The position numbers and the translations under genes are program-made. From Zygnema cylindricum (lineage: Eukaryota; Streptophyta; Zygnematophyceae; Zygnematales; Zygnemataceae), in the NCBI GenBank assembly GCA_037447655.1, contig JBBHKE010003190.1:303424-367423 (forward strand): 64,000 nucleotides of DNA, given 5' to 3'. The notes beneath the pieces were generated by a model that was not told the DNA's origin, made no database searches, and worked only from the letters and a program-made list of their open reading frames with translations. Each line of letters begins with the position of its first letter. Position 1 is the first letter of the stretch. Below are positions 45,115 through 55,811 of this stretch, one piece after another.

Positions 45115-45417
45115 TTATTCTCTTAGTGGGGGTTCCATGCAACTTCTCACTCCAGGTTTTATATTCGTTGAAGTAAGTTGGTGTTTAGACTTTGTTTTTA
45201 GGAAGTAGACTCTAGAGTACCTAGACCAGTCATCCGTTATTGTTAACATAAACCACTTCCCTCCAATCGAAGGTACTCGTGCAGGTCCCCAGATATCTGT
45301 GTGGACTTGATCTAGTACCTTTTCCTCCTTATATGTGGCGGTTTTCGGAAAAGGAAATTTGTGAGCTTTTCCATGAGCACATCCACTACAATCATCCACC
45401 ATTTCAATATCACCAAA
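45115..45417 (-). pseudogene. Copia element 1: integrase N-terminal part
   Basis: CSGCAHGKAHKFPFP is the second half of the HHCC finger, and HTDIWGP and TITDDWSRYSRVYFLK mark the start of the DDE core. The second Asp and the Glu are lost at the insertion. A frame break separates it from the gag-pre-integrase segment. Confidence 0.75.
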
Positions 45418-46332
45418 CTAAAAGCCTTCTACTACACCAAGCTTGTTCATTTCCCTCAACCTATCAAAATGCACATGCCCCAATCGCTTATGCCAAATCA
45501 TCAATTTTGGAACACCAACATAATAAGCATTATTCTTTTCATTACGAAGGTTAAGCCTAAACATGCCTTGGCTACCCTTATCTGCCGTGAAAAAGACATC
45601 ATCCCCATACTTAGCTGTGAACAGTGCCTTTCTAGTGAAGGTATCAAACTCTTTGTCATATAATAAGGATGCAAGATTTTTACTCAGCTGAGGAATGTAG
45701 AGTACATCTGAGAATGTGAGTATAGAAGTCTTACCCTCCACTAAGACTTTCAGATCTACTAACCCCACTAGATCTGTAGTAACCACTCTCCCATCGCCAT
45801 ACTCTATCTCTACAGTAGGGATCTTCATTAGCTTAGTGAAGAGTTCCTTATCACAACACATATGTAGGGATGTACCTGAGTTAATGATCCATCCTTCCTT
45901 TCGAGCTTCTCGAATTGCTCCAAAGGGAGACTTCTGTCTTCGAGGGATCTCTTTCTCCTCCAGACTCTCGTCAAGAAAAAGCTCCCAATCCTCTTCTGAG
46001 GTTTCGTCCTTGGTTTCTCCTGTCACTTTTGTGACCACAAGTGCCTTTTTCTTCCCTCCGGAAGAACCCCCTCCACGGTTCTCTTGGAGCCTCAGCTCCG
46101 ATGGCTTGACAGAATCTACTATGAAGTGTCCGGCTTTTTGCAAAAATGACAAAGACCCTTTAAAGGCCTCAGTCTTCCAGAATGATCTCTTTCCCTTTTG
46201 TACGGTTTCTTCAAGTCCTTCCCCCATCGGTCCCCTCCTGTAGATAGAGCTTGAATGCTCTTTCCTCCTCTCCAAATCTCCATTGTGTTTTCCTGCACAA
46301 GTATCATCCAGACCACAGGGTTCTATTTCCAT
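45418..46332 (-). pseudogene. Copia element 1: Gag tail, protease, GAG-pre-integrase
   Basis: A 304-codon open frame. A Lys/Glu-rich Gag tail leads to GWIINSGTSLHMC, the aspartic protease active site with Asn where the catalytic Asp (DSG) belongs. GDGRVV, FSDVLYIPQLSKNLASL and MIWHKRLGHVHFDRL follow, the last being GAG-pre-integrase. A zinc-knuckle remnant (LCHFCKKPD) lies in another frame at about 46119-46316. With Asn at the active site the protease should be inactive. Confidence 0.8.
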
Positions 46333-46990
46333 GAACTATCAGGCATTTCCTGTACTCGGTACACTATGTTCTTGTACTTATCTACTAACTTTATGATGAG
46401 AGTGTTAACTTTCATTTTCATTGTACCTGTCCACCCGGCACTTTCCATCTCCATATACAAACAAGAAAGATCATTACAATAATCTAACATCTTTCCTCCT
46501 TTGTAAGTGTTACCCACTAGCTTTTGCTCATCCAACTTGAGATTCGAATAGTACCAGCTCTATAGATCTCCACCAAACTCACCTAGAACTCCTCGGCCTT
46601 TTAAATGTGAAGGTGAGGGGTGGCCAAAGCTTGACTGAGGTGCCTTAGAATGAAGTTCTTGGTAGCCATGTTTACATCTTCCCACATTTGAATATCGTTC
46701 TCCGCGGTCTTCACGGTCGCCACTCCGGTACTGTGGCAATAGGAGTCAGGGGTGTCTCCTTCCCTTTCTTTTTTTTGGACACACTGCTGTCCCTATCATC
46801 TGCCTTATTTGATGAGGCAGCAGTTGCTGCAGTAAACCTTACTCCTCGAAATCCTGGTGGAGTTCCCGAAGGTGGACGTTTCACTTGTCCACTGACGATA
46901 CCCCAGTATCGTTTTTCCCACAAAGCCCACATCATCATGGAATCCCAATAGATGAACCCATATCCATTGAAGGTGGGCACCCTAGAGGGT
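46323..46990 (-). pseudogene. Copia element 1: Gag
   Basis: It starts in the primer-binding site as QVIGPPSRVPTFNGYG and continues FIYWDSMMMWALWEKRYWG, the N-terminal Gag fold of Copia (xFxGxNYxxW). Later comes DEQKLVGNTYKGGKMLDYCN (UBN2-type). Two or more frameshifts separate the pieces. Confidence 0.7.
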
Positions 46991-47002
46991 GGGCCTATAA
47001 CC
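46991..47002 (-). promoter_or_regulatory. Primer-binding site of Copia element 1
   Basis: On the minus strand GGTTATAGGCCC follows the LTR end TTTCA. It differs at one base from the complement of the initiator tRNA-Met anticodon arm. The reading frame is open through it (REFQVIGPP). Confidence 0.75.
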
Positions 47003-48119
47003 TGAAATTCTCTGTCCTCTATTGGACGACAAAATACAAGAAGCCTCTAGATAGTTTATAACTAACCCACTTCAAGCCACAATCACTGCTGCTTGAGATG
47101 GGAAACAGACAGTTTGACTGCACCGTTGTGCAGCCTGGACTCCCTTGAGTCCGTAGCAAAAACAATCATTGAAAACGGCCAACCAGCCGATTAATTATGA
47201 GGTGGCAAAGATGCAAAGTTTATACAAACTCTCAAATGGAGAGAGGTCACTACCTACAAAATTCTCTTAGTCCTAAACCCCTCTCACAACCCCTATCTAC
47301 TAACGTATGAACCAATCAAATGACTGTAGCGTACAGAAAAGTACTACGGCCCATGTACTTTCTGTACGGCCTGTGTACGGTAAGGCCATTGAGTAGACGC
47401 GTGTCCACCTTTAACTCGTCTTGATGCTCCCCGAAATTATTGAGACCAAATGTCATCCCTCCACGTGGCGCCACGTGATGCCACGTCCATAAACGCCAAA
47501 GTGACCATTTCGTGATCTCGGTTGTGATATACGCCGTCGGATTAAATCCGACATTAAATGTCAACTGTCGAAACAAATGTCTGATTCATTTGTTTCGTGC
47601 GAGATAATGTTCGCACTATATAACACTTGATTCTATGTTCTTTCGTTCGTCATTCTATGAATCGAATTCATGATCCGTCGAAACAAATGTCTGATTCATT
47701 TGTTTCGTGCGAGATAATGTTCGCACAATATAACACTTGGTTCTATGTTATTTCGTTCCTCATTCCGTGAATCGAATTCATGATCTTAACACTGTTTAAA
47801 TAATTATCATACCTAATGTATCCTAACAGACTTCTACGACAGACTGGTTAGAGCTAACGGCTACGCCGCGCTTTGCCGGTCAGAGGTTCGAGTCCTGCCG
47901 GAATCAACCTTTTGTTCAGAGTGACATAAGTCACTCTTTAGTCCTGCCCGCTGAGCTAGGACAACCATGGCTCAACCACCCTCTCTATCCCTCAATGACT
48001 ACAATAAGTATGGTGGGTAAAGAGAGTCGGTGGAGGTAGGCTGTACGCCTTTTTCTTTTCCTATCTGTATTGAACTATTTAGACCTAGAATATACCATAT
48101 AAATCTAATAATTTCAATA
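47003..48119 (-). mobile_element. Copia element 1: 5' LTR
   Basis: About 1.1 kb, running from TATTGAAATTATTAG (mutated TGTTG) at 48119 to TTTCA at 47003. It carries a roughly 100-bp internal tandem duplication (around 47565-47780, GTCGAAACAAATGTCTGATT twice). It flanks repeat B directly. No target duplication with the truncated left end can be tested. Confidence 0.8.
47834..47902 (+). repeat. tRNA-like segment in the 5' LTR of element 1
   Basis: Second copy of the A-box/B-box segment (ACTGGTTAGAGCTAACGGCT, CAGAGGTTCGAGTCCTGCC). It is also antisense to the element and is followed by AGGCTGTACGCCTTTTTC about 140 nt later. Confidence 0.55.
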
Positions 48120-48472
48120 GAAAGTAAACTGTACTTTATGAACAAAGTTACAGAGCTTTAAAATTTTAAATAATGAAAAAAAATGGAATTTTGGTATATC
48201 TGTTTTGACGGGAGGTGGTAAAATCAATGAAAATTCGTTATCCACAGCGGGTTAATTGTATGCAACTTCACACGTGTAAATACTAAGATCTTGACAGTCC
48301 TAGAAACCCAAAACCGGCCCTCTTTACTAACTTAATCTCAATTTTATACCACTTGGCTTAAAAAAAAAACCGACCTTTTAGAGCATGAAAAAAAAAATCT
48401 CAACATCCGAAAGTTCATTCCGAAACTGTCGGATCAGTCTATTTCCCAATCCACACCGAGTATCGCTATCAG
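48120..48472 (-). repeat. Unclassified interspersed repeat, copy B (nested)
   Basis: Reverse-orientation partner of 27098-27451, about the same length. Both edges are cut exactly at retrotransposon LTRs (element 1 at the left, element 2 at the right), so copy B was present before both insertions. Confidence 0.7.
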
Positions 48473-49072
48473 TGTTGACCTTGATCAGACATTTCCAGTA
48501 ACGGACTCCTAGGACCACGTACACCTAATCAGATAACAAGATACGCAGAAGCGACAAACTTGATAAATCACAGAGGTAGAAAAGACAGGAGTATTGAGAG
48601 GGAGAGTAATTACATTCACATAGGTAGAAAAGACAGGAGTATAGAGAGGGAGAGTAATTACATTCACATGTAGCAAGGCACAGAGTAGATAGTCATTCAG
48701 AAAGTAGATTCCATTATATCAGAAAGGAATACTATTGTAACAAGAGGGACAATGTCCGAAATACGGTGATTATGATGCTAAGGTTGCCAAGTCTAATTTG
48801 TCTGTGAGTGATAAATCCTTACTCTTGTCCTATGCTATTTATCCTAATGCAAAAAAAAGTAACTAAGTAGCGGTCGAATGATCAAGTGCCACGTGTACAA
48901 TTCTTTTGACAATAATGCATTGTGAAAACGTCAGCACGTCTGCCTAACACCTAATTTAATGTTTTCGCTATCAAATCGCTAAAGATGCTGTGATGACGCG
49001 ATTTCGTAGTACCAATGAAATCGTGTGAATCGCTGCACGAAATAATCGCCTAGAATCGCAATAAAAACAACA
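48473..49072 (-). mobile_element. Copia element 2: 3' LTR
   Basis: It reads TGTTGTTTTTATTGCG from 49072 to GATCAAGGTCAACA at 48473. It has a local duplication of about 58 bp (GGTAGAAAAGACAGGAGTAT twice near 48575 and 48625) absent from the 5' LTR. The last 20 bases encode the first Gag codons in the 5' copy. The polypurine tract GAGTGGGAG precedes it (49073-49081). Confidence 0.85.
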
Positions 49073-49081
49073 CTCCCACTC

Positions 49082-49553
49082 AATTCAAAGGGCGATTTAA
49101 AATTTTCGTTGACAGAGATTTCGTTTGACAACGAGATTTCGTAGAAATGGTCCGCAGTCCACTTTGGTAAATCCCGATGGTGAACGAAAAAAATATTCGC
49201 CGTACATCTTATAGAAATTTAAACTTACGTGCATCACTTCAAAAACATGTAAGTTTCGTCGTCACTTCCAAAATGTTGTCCATACAGGACCAATTAAAAT
49301 TAACTTTGACACCTGTGGCCTAAATAAAATGCCACGTCCAAATTCAAGACTGTTTCAATTTAACGGAACACCTGTGACGCTTTAATTCGATCGAGAAATT
49401 TCAAAGTGTATGTCACGACTGCCAACGTACAGATGCAGCCTCATACATAAAAATCCAACATTGGAGAATCATCCTCCAATCGCGTCGCTCCGTCGCTGCA
49501 GAGCGACGGTGGTCCTACCGAAGGACTAGGTTCAAAAAAGTCGGAAAAGTATT
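49082..49553 (-). mobile_element. Copia element 2: 3' noncoding region
   Basis: Between the end of pol and the polypurine tract. No coding frame was found. A small inverted pair around GCGTCGCTCC/GCAGAGCGACGG lies at 49481-49509. Confidence 0.5.
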
Positions 49554-51232
49554 TTAGGCGCTCACGCCTTCCGCTCCTCCTATTTTTCTTTTCTTGCTTT
49601 CCTTCGATGTGTCCAGATTAGGCTCCTCTCGTTCCTCCTTAGGGTTTGCTCCTTTCGCCTTACCTGCACAGAGTAGCAATTTTTCTTTTCCAATAGCCTT
49701 TGTTAGCATGTCGGCTGCATTCTCCTTGTCTGGCATGTACTCAAATGCCACGGCCTTAGCAATTGTAGTGTCCCGAATGATATGGTACCGCATGTCAATG
49801 TGCTTGGCCTTAGAGTGGTTGATATGATTTTTGATTAGGGCCTACCAACTTTGGCTATCCGTGTAGATGGTGGTCTTAGTGTTCTACACAAACCCTAGCT
49901 AGTTCAAGAATCCCTAGAGCCATAGCACCTCCTTTACAGTGGCGGCGGCTTCCATGTATTCGGCCTTTATGGTTGAGAGTGCCATCGTTTTTTGGAGTTT
50001 GCTGGTCCAACTCACGCTTCCGTTTCCAATGTTCACCAGGTAACCTGTGGTTGATTTTCTGCTTGAAACATCCCTTTCCAATCAAAGTTTGTCAATGCAT
50101 GAATTTTAATGTTTTCTTGAGCCTCCCCAAGAGTTAGAATGTAGTCGATTGTCTCCTTGAGGTATCTAAGCACTTTTTTTGCTGCTGACCAATGTTGTTT
50201 CCATGGCTTGTTTAGGAATCGACTGAGGATTCCAATGGCGGTGGCGATATCCAGACGGGTGCAATTCATCGCATAGATGAGTGCTCCTAGTGGTTCACGG
50301 TATGGAGCCTCAGCGGGCTCATCTTGAATTTCGAGGTCCTCAATGAACTTCTCTCCTTGCTCTAAAGGTGAGGAGATGTCGTTTGCATCTTAGAGTTGAA
50401 ATCTGGTGAGAAGCTCCCCTATGTACTTATTTGGCTAAGATGGATAGTCCTGTTTTTCCTATCTCTGATTACTTCTATGCCAATTACATATTTAAGTTCT
50501 CCTAAGTCCTTCATCTCAAAGGCTTGTGATAACATTTGCTTTATTTTTGCTATCTCCTCTTTGTCTTTCCTATTATCATCACATCGTTTACATAGATTGC
50601 TATGATTATCTTGCTCTCTGGATGATACTAAACTGAGTGATCTGCCTAAACCTTTATAAATCCCTTTTTTTGCAGATATTCATCTATCTTTATGTTCCAT
50701 AATTTGGGAGACTGTTTAAGGCTGTAAAGAGCCTTTGAGAGTTTGCAAACCTTATTGGGGTTCATCGGGTCCTCATTCCCTTTTGGTTGGGTCATGTACA
50801 ATTCCTTTTCGAGCTCTCCGTGGAGAAACGTTGTTTTGACGTCCATCTGCTCAACTTCAAAGTCAAAGATGGCTACGAGGGCAAGGAGCGCTCGAACTGT
50901 GGTAAATTTCACCACCGGTGCAAATTTCTCTTTGTAGTCTATTCCCTCCTTCTGTGTAAACCCTTTGCGACCAACCATGCTTTATAGCGTTCGATTGTGC
51001 CATCTGCGTTCCTCTTAATCTTAAAGGTCCACTTACTTCCAATTAGTTTTCTCCCTTTAGGCAGGTCCTCCAATGTCCATGTGCCGTTCTTGTGAATGGA
51101 AGCTATCTCCTCATTCGTTGCGCCTTTCCATTTGTCCGATTTTTCACCTGCAAGGGCACTTTTGAGAGAGGACGGTTCCTCAACCTGTGCCATCCCAACA
51201 AACTTTTTCCTTACAGCCTTTGACGTCTCCAA
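49554..51232 (-). pseudogene. Copia element 2: reverse transcriptase and RNase H
   Basis: Segments in order: GTWTLEDLPKGRKLIGSKWT and FKIKRNADGTIERYKAWLVA (RVT_2 start), GFTQKEGIDYKEKFAPVVKF, EQMDVKTTFLHGELEKELYM, CKLSKALYSLKQSPKLWN. The active site reads AIYVNDVMIIGK, so YVDD has become YVND. It continues with DLGELKYVIGIEVIRD, MNCTRLDIATAIGILSRF, the RNase H motif ALSTIKAEYMEA, and the tail DKENAADMLTKAIGKEK. Several frameshifts and stops break it. Confidence 0.85.
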
Positions 51233-51352
51233 CCACTAACCGAACTTTTTAGGTGGGTTTCTCACTCGGCTCGCTCTGTCTGCTGGTTTTGGTGGGTCCT
51301 TTTCCTATTCCTTTTACACCACTGCTTTCGCTACATTCTTGGTCTCGCCCCT

Positions 51353-51716
51353 TCATTTTGGTGCGATGATTTCCTCGACAGTTTCGGTGATCTTGGATTC
51401 TAACTCCTCTAAGTCTGTCTGCAACCTTGTGTGTGTTTTTGCTTGTTCAAGAGTTTCCGGATCTGGAGGAGAGCTATCTGTATCCTCCTCTGAATTAACA
51501 TCACGTGGTGGAGGGTGCGATGGGTTGAGAGACATGGGTTTCCACTTGCTCTTCAAAGGTAAATGTCTCACCTCCTTGTTCACTCCCCCTGTTGCTGAAC
51601 TGTGGTTTCTCTCCGAACTTAACATCTCTGCTAAAGATGATCGTCTTTGTGCGGTTGTTTAGCACTCTGTATGCCTTGTTGTGCTCGTCATACCCCAAGA
51701 ATGTCCCCTCTATCAC
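51353..51716 (-). pseudogene. Copia element 2: integrase C-terminal motif and linker
   Basis: IEGTFLGYDEHNKAYRVLNN is the motif after the integrase core. A Pro/Ser/Glu-rich linker with overlapping frames follows. Confidence 0.75.
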
Positions 51717-52408
51717 CTTTGGTGCCAGTTTCCCCCTAAGTTGTTATGGTTAAAAAAGTAGGCCTTGCTTCCGAACACTTTCAGGTGGGATAGGTTCGGT
51801 CTAAACCCATTCCACTGCTCGAACGGTGTGGAGTTGTCTATTGCTCGGGTGGGATATCTGTTGGGCAGGTACACGGCAGTGCTCATGGCTTCCCCCCAAT
51901 ACTGTGGCTTCGTGTTGTGGACCACCATCATGATTCTCGTCATCTCAAGGAGCGTACGATTCATCCTCTCTGAAACACCATTATGTTCAGGTGTCGCTGG
52001 TGCCGTTAAGCGGTGTTGGATTCCCTCGTCTGTGAGGAAATCTTTAAATTCATTTGAAAGGTACTCTCCACCTCTATCACTTCGCAAGCAAGTGATTGAT
52101 GTGCCATGTTTCTTCTCGACTGCTGCCTTGTATGTCTTAAACTGAGTGAAGACTTTGCTTTTGTGAGTCAGCAAGAAAATGTGTGTAATCCTCGTAAAGT
52201 CATCAATGAATGTAACCATGTACTTTTTGCCACTGCAGGATGGGACTTTCGAGGGTCCCCAATTATCAGAGTGCACAACCTCGAGTGGTCGGCTAGCTCT
52301 TTGTGCACCTACTTGTGGAAAGGGCAATCGATGAGCATTTCCCATCTCGCAACCGTGACATGGATTAGTTGTGTCCTTCACGAACGTGAGTCCGATCCCA
52401 TGTGCCAT
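51713..52408 (-). CDS. Copia element 2: integrase core, open
   Basis: A 231-codon frame with CHGCEMGNAHRLPFP (CxxC of the zinc finger) and a complete DDE set: EVVHSDNWGP (Asp), ITCLRSDRGGEY (Asp) and ATPEHNGVSERMNRTLLEM (Glu). It then continues QYWGEAMSTAVYLPNRYPTR. It inserts the cDNA copy into the genome. It is the best preserved part of this element, but no longer linked in frame to a full polyprotein. Confidence 0.85.
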   Translation of the reverse strand: MAHGIGLTFVKDTTNPCHGCEMGNAHRLPFPQVGAQRASRPLEVVHSDNWGPSKVPSCSGKKYMVTFIDDFTRITHIFLLTHKSKVFTQFKTYKAAVEKKHGTSITCLRSDRGGEYLSNEFKDFLTDEGIQHRLTAPATPEHNGVSERMNRTLLEMTRIMMVVHNTKPQYWGEAMSTAVYLPNRYPTRAIDNSTPFEQWNGFRPNLSHLKVFGSKAYFFNHNNLGGNWHQR

Positions 52409-52532
52409 GTTTGCATTTGACCAATTTTTTCATCCCCTCTGTATGCAAGTGACCGAGTTTGCAATGCCACAAAACTTGGTTTGAAAGGTTTGGTGTTTTA
52501 GTATCAGTGACCACTTTTTCATTGGCGTTAGT

Positions 52533-53400
52533 TTATTTTTCCATGGAAACAGGTGATGAGTCTGAAGGGTGGAGCGTGGATCTTGCGGCGTGTGCGAAGG
52601 ACTTCATCCTTGGGTTGCACTTGAGACGGTAAGTGCGATCTGCCATCCGTTCTCCTTTTGCAATTGTTAGTCCCTCTCTCATGAGCTTGATTGTTCCTCC
52701 TTTTTGCAATACTGGTATGATACTGCTATCCTCGGCTTGAGGGATAGAGTAAAGGTTCCTCTTGAAATCTGGAATATACAAAACATTTTTGATTGTGCGA
52801 AATGTCAGTTTTCCATCCACTAACGCCTCTATCCACTAACGCCTCTATCCCAATGTCTCCAGTTTCTGTTGCGAGGGTGGAGTGATTATCTCTCATGAAA
52901 TTTCGAGATGGGGTTGTTTGCTTGAAGTTTATGAACCATTCGCGCCTGTAACACATGTGTTCTGAAGCGCCTGTGTCGATCATCCAGTCGTTGGAGCCGA
53001 ATGCAAGAGATGATGCCATCATCGCTTGTGAGTTCACTATCTCCTTCCCTTTCCCCTTCCCCCTTTTCAGTTTGGACTCGTCCACCTTTCCATTTTGTTT
53101 GTCTTGAGCGTATTTCTTGCAAACTGAGATGAAGTGACCTACTTTGTCACAGTAAAAGCACTTTCTATCATCTTTCTTGTCGCGGTTCTGATTGCCCCTT
53201 CTGTCTTTGTCTTTGTTGTTGTTTTTGCTCCCAAATGCGAATGAGGAGCTTTCAGAGTTCATGTCGCGATTCGTCATGACTTTGGTGTTGAATTCATCTT
53301 TCAAGAGTGCCTCGACAACTTCGTTCCACTTCCATGTGGATACTTCTTTCTGATCTACCCAAGTGAGTATTGGTTTATACTCGATTGGGAGAGAAAGCAT
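52533..53400 (-). pseudogene. Copia element 2: zinc knuckle, protease, pre-integrase
   Basis: The zinc knuckle CFYCDKVGHFISVCKKY (CX2CX4HX4C) is followed by a Lys-rich stretch and WMIDTGASEHMC, an intact aspartic protease active site. KNVLYIPDFKRNLYS is the following Copia motif. A frameshift lies near 52800, at a short duplication of CCACTAACGCCTCTATCC. Confidence 0.85.
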
Positions 53401-53894
53401 GAGAAGGGTGAATTGGTGTCAGTGGGGAGTAAAAAACCGACAGCGTCGGCTTCGGCCAAGAGATTAGCATAGTGAGAGGTATAAGCCTCCATTGATGTGC
53501 TTTCTTGATAGACCGTCGTCATTAGTGTCTTCCCAGGTTTGATTCTTCCTGTCATACCTGAGAGTTTGTGTGTCGCCTCTAGGGATTCCTAAATATTTGT
53601 AGAGGTTTTGAGTCTCGTCACAATTCGCAGCTGATTGTCTGCCAATCCACGAATCAAGCAATTATTGGCTCGGATCTCCCTCATGTCCCAATCTTTCATT
53701 GCCTTTGTCTCATCCGCTTTAACACTGTTTGCATCCGCAGGAACTGGATGCACTTCTGCTCGAGTAACTATTCCGAAACAGTTTCTCTCCTCAAGAGCCG
53801 CCTCGGCTCGACACCTCCACAACTGGTAATTTGAACCTTCGAACTTATCAAGGGCGACTAGTTGGCCCATGACCTGTTGACCTTGATCAGACAT
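53355..53894 (-). pseudogene. Copia element 2: Gag
   Basis: The start codon at 53894 lies inside the 5' LTR. It reads MSDQGQQVMGQLVALDKFEG, then SNYQLWRCRAEAALEERNCF, a UBN2/Copia-type Gag N-terminus. It is broken by frameshifts near 53600 and 53400. The codons for QQVMG overlap the primer-binding site. Confidence 0.8.
53863..53874 (-). promoter_or_regulatory. Primer-binding site of Copia element 2
   Basis: On the minus strand GGTCATGGGCCA follows the LTR end GGTCAACA. It matches the initiator tRNA-Met anticodon-arm complement at 10 of 12 bases. Confidence 0.75.
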
Positions 53895-54429
53895 TCCGGG
53901 CGACTAGGACTCCTAGGACCACGTACACCTAATCAGATAACAAGATATGCAGAAGCAACAAACTTGATAAATCACAGAGGTAGAAAAGACGGGAGTATAG
54001 AGAGGGAGAGTAATTACATTCACATGTAGCAAGGCACAGAGTAGATAGTCATTTAGAAAGTAGATTCCATTATATCAGAAAGGAATACTATTGTACCAAG
54101 AGGGACAATGTCCTAAATACACTGATTCTGAATGCTAAGGTTGCCAAGTCTAATTTGTCTGTGAGTGATAAATCCTAACTCTTGTCCTATGCTATTTATC
54201 CTAATGCAAACAAAAGCAACTAAGTGGCGGTCGAATGATCAAGTGCCACGTGTACAATTCTTTTGACCACAATGCATCGTGAAAATGTCCGCACGTCTGC
54301 CTAACACCTGATTTAATGTTTCCGCTATGAAATCGCTAATGATGTTGTGACGATGTGATTTCGTAGTACCAATGAAATCGTGTGAATCGCTGCACGAAAT
54401 AATCGCCTAGAATCGCACTAAAAACAATA
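53875..54429 (-). mobile_element. Copia element 2: 5' LTR
   Basis: 555 bp, from TATTG (mutated TGTTG) at 54429 to GGTCAACA at 53875. It contains CACGTGTAC and a TATA-like GATAAATAGC on the minus strand. Comparison with the 3' LTR shows scattered substitutions, so insertion is not very recent. The flanks ATCAG (left) and ATATT (right) do not match, so there is no target duplication. Confidence 0.85.
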
Positions 54430-54439
54430 ATATTTTCTA

Positions 54440-54830
54440 ATAGATTTACTAATACTGGTTATAGATACTTATAACTGTTCTAATACTGATTGGTCTTACT
54501 AATAACTGTACAATTACTGATTATGCATTACTAATAAAAGTCCTAATACTAATTCTACATTACTAATAACTGTACTAATCCCAATATTAATCCTAATTCT
54601 AGACTACAAAGGCTAGTAATACGAAATATACAGATTAAGCAGTGTACTAATACTAAATGTACAGGTTAAGCACTGTAATGATACTAAATATACAGACTAA
54701 CTACTGTTGTAATAATAATCATACACACTAATAACTGTTCTATTACTATTTATGCAGACAAATAACTATACTAATACGAAATATTCATACTAATTATTTG
54801 TGTTTTATCAGTATTACTAAAGCTAATAGT
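54440..54830. repeat. Degenerate TACTAATAACTGT repeat
   Basis: Many loosely spaced copies of CTAATACT/TACTAATAACTGT-like words. No gene. Confidence 0.6.
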
Positions 54831-55046
54831 ACGTAAATCAATGTTTGAAAGTGAGTTTTGTGAATCAATGAAGTCAGTCATGTCGTTTAACAGAAAGCAA
54901 AGCTGTACTTCCTCAGTCAGTCGCATGATATTTTCCAAAATAAAAATCGTAATTCATCGTTAAACAATAATGTCTTGTTTTTTCAGTGCAGATTAATATT
55001 GATAGACAGGCTAACAAGGATGGGCAGAGATGTCTTTTAAACAATT

Positions 55047-55378
55047 GTTTATCATTTTATTGACTTGCAAAAAATTCTGATTAAAGGAATTCAGTTTTTT
55101 ACCTTCAGTTTTTTTAGCTTCAGTTTATTTAGCTTTTTGTGGTAGTAAATTAGACATAGAGATGTTTACACAATTTGATATCATTTATTTGGCACATTTG
55201 CCTCCATCAATGGTTTATCATTTTATTGATTTGCAAAAAATTCTGATTAAAGGAATTCAGTTTTTTACCTTCAGTTTTTTTAGCTTCAGTTTATTTAGCT
55301 TTTTGTGGTAGTAAATTAGACATAGAGATGTTTACACAATTTGATATCATTTATTTGGCACATTTGCCTCCATCAATG
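55047..55378. repeat. 166-bp tandem duplication
   Basis: Units 55047-55212 and 55213-55378 are nearly identical (GTTTATCATTTTATTGA start, CTCCATCAATG end). AT-rich and noncoding. Confidence 0.9.
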
Positions 55379-55746
55379 GAAAAAAAAATGAAAAAAAAAA
55401 TAATGTCCAATCGTTGCTGATTTCTATGGCTACATTCTACATGCTACAAAAATGAAGTTACAATTCATGGCTTCAGCTATTGGATGAAAAAATTTACTTT
55501 CACTCAATTTTTTTGACTAGCCAAGACACAGAACATCTTAACACATTTGAGAGACGGTCGTGGTCGAATTTCCTCTTTCCTTTTCCCTTTCCTTTAGAGT
55601 TGTCTTTTTCACCTTTTTTCCCTTTTCTTTTACCCTTTCTTCTTCGTTTTTTTCCTGCGTGCTTAACCATGGCTGGATTTCCGTAACAATTCCTCCATTC
55701 TTTTCATTCTCTCCACTCAAGCCAAAGTCAACTCCGATAGGAAAAT

Positions 55747-55811
55747 TCAACTTTCGTCAATATCTTCCATAACTGGAATATCATCTCTGGATGTAAATCG
55801 CCTCACATAGC
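55747..55811 (-). CDS. DnaJ-like gene, last exon
   Basis: Acceptor CGACAG (minus strand), 65 nt, stop TGA at 55747-55749. Encodes YVRRFTSRDDIPVMEDIDES. It joins in phase to the G at the end of the preceding exon. Confidence 0.55.

Noticed and set aside
43310-47902. Two functional tRNA genes
   Set aside because: Strong B box, but the T stem has mismatches, there is no acceptor stem, and both lie at the same place in LTRs. Treated as tRNA-like LTR segments.
55480-55772. Phe/Pro-rich plus-strand frames near 55.5 kb
   Set aside because: They come from a pyrimidine-rich stretch downstream of the minus-strand DnaJ-like gene stop codon and show no domain.
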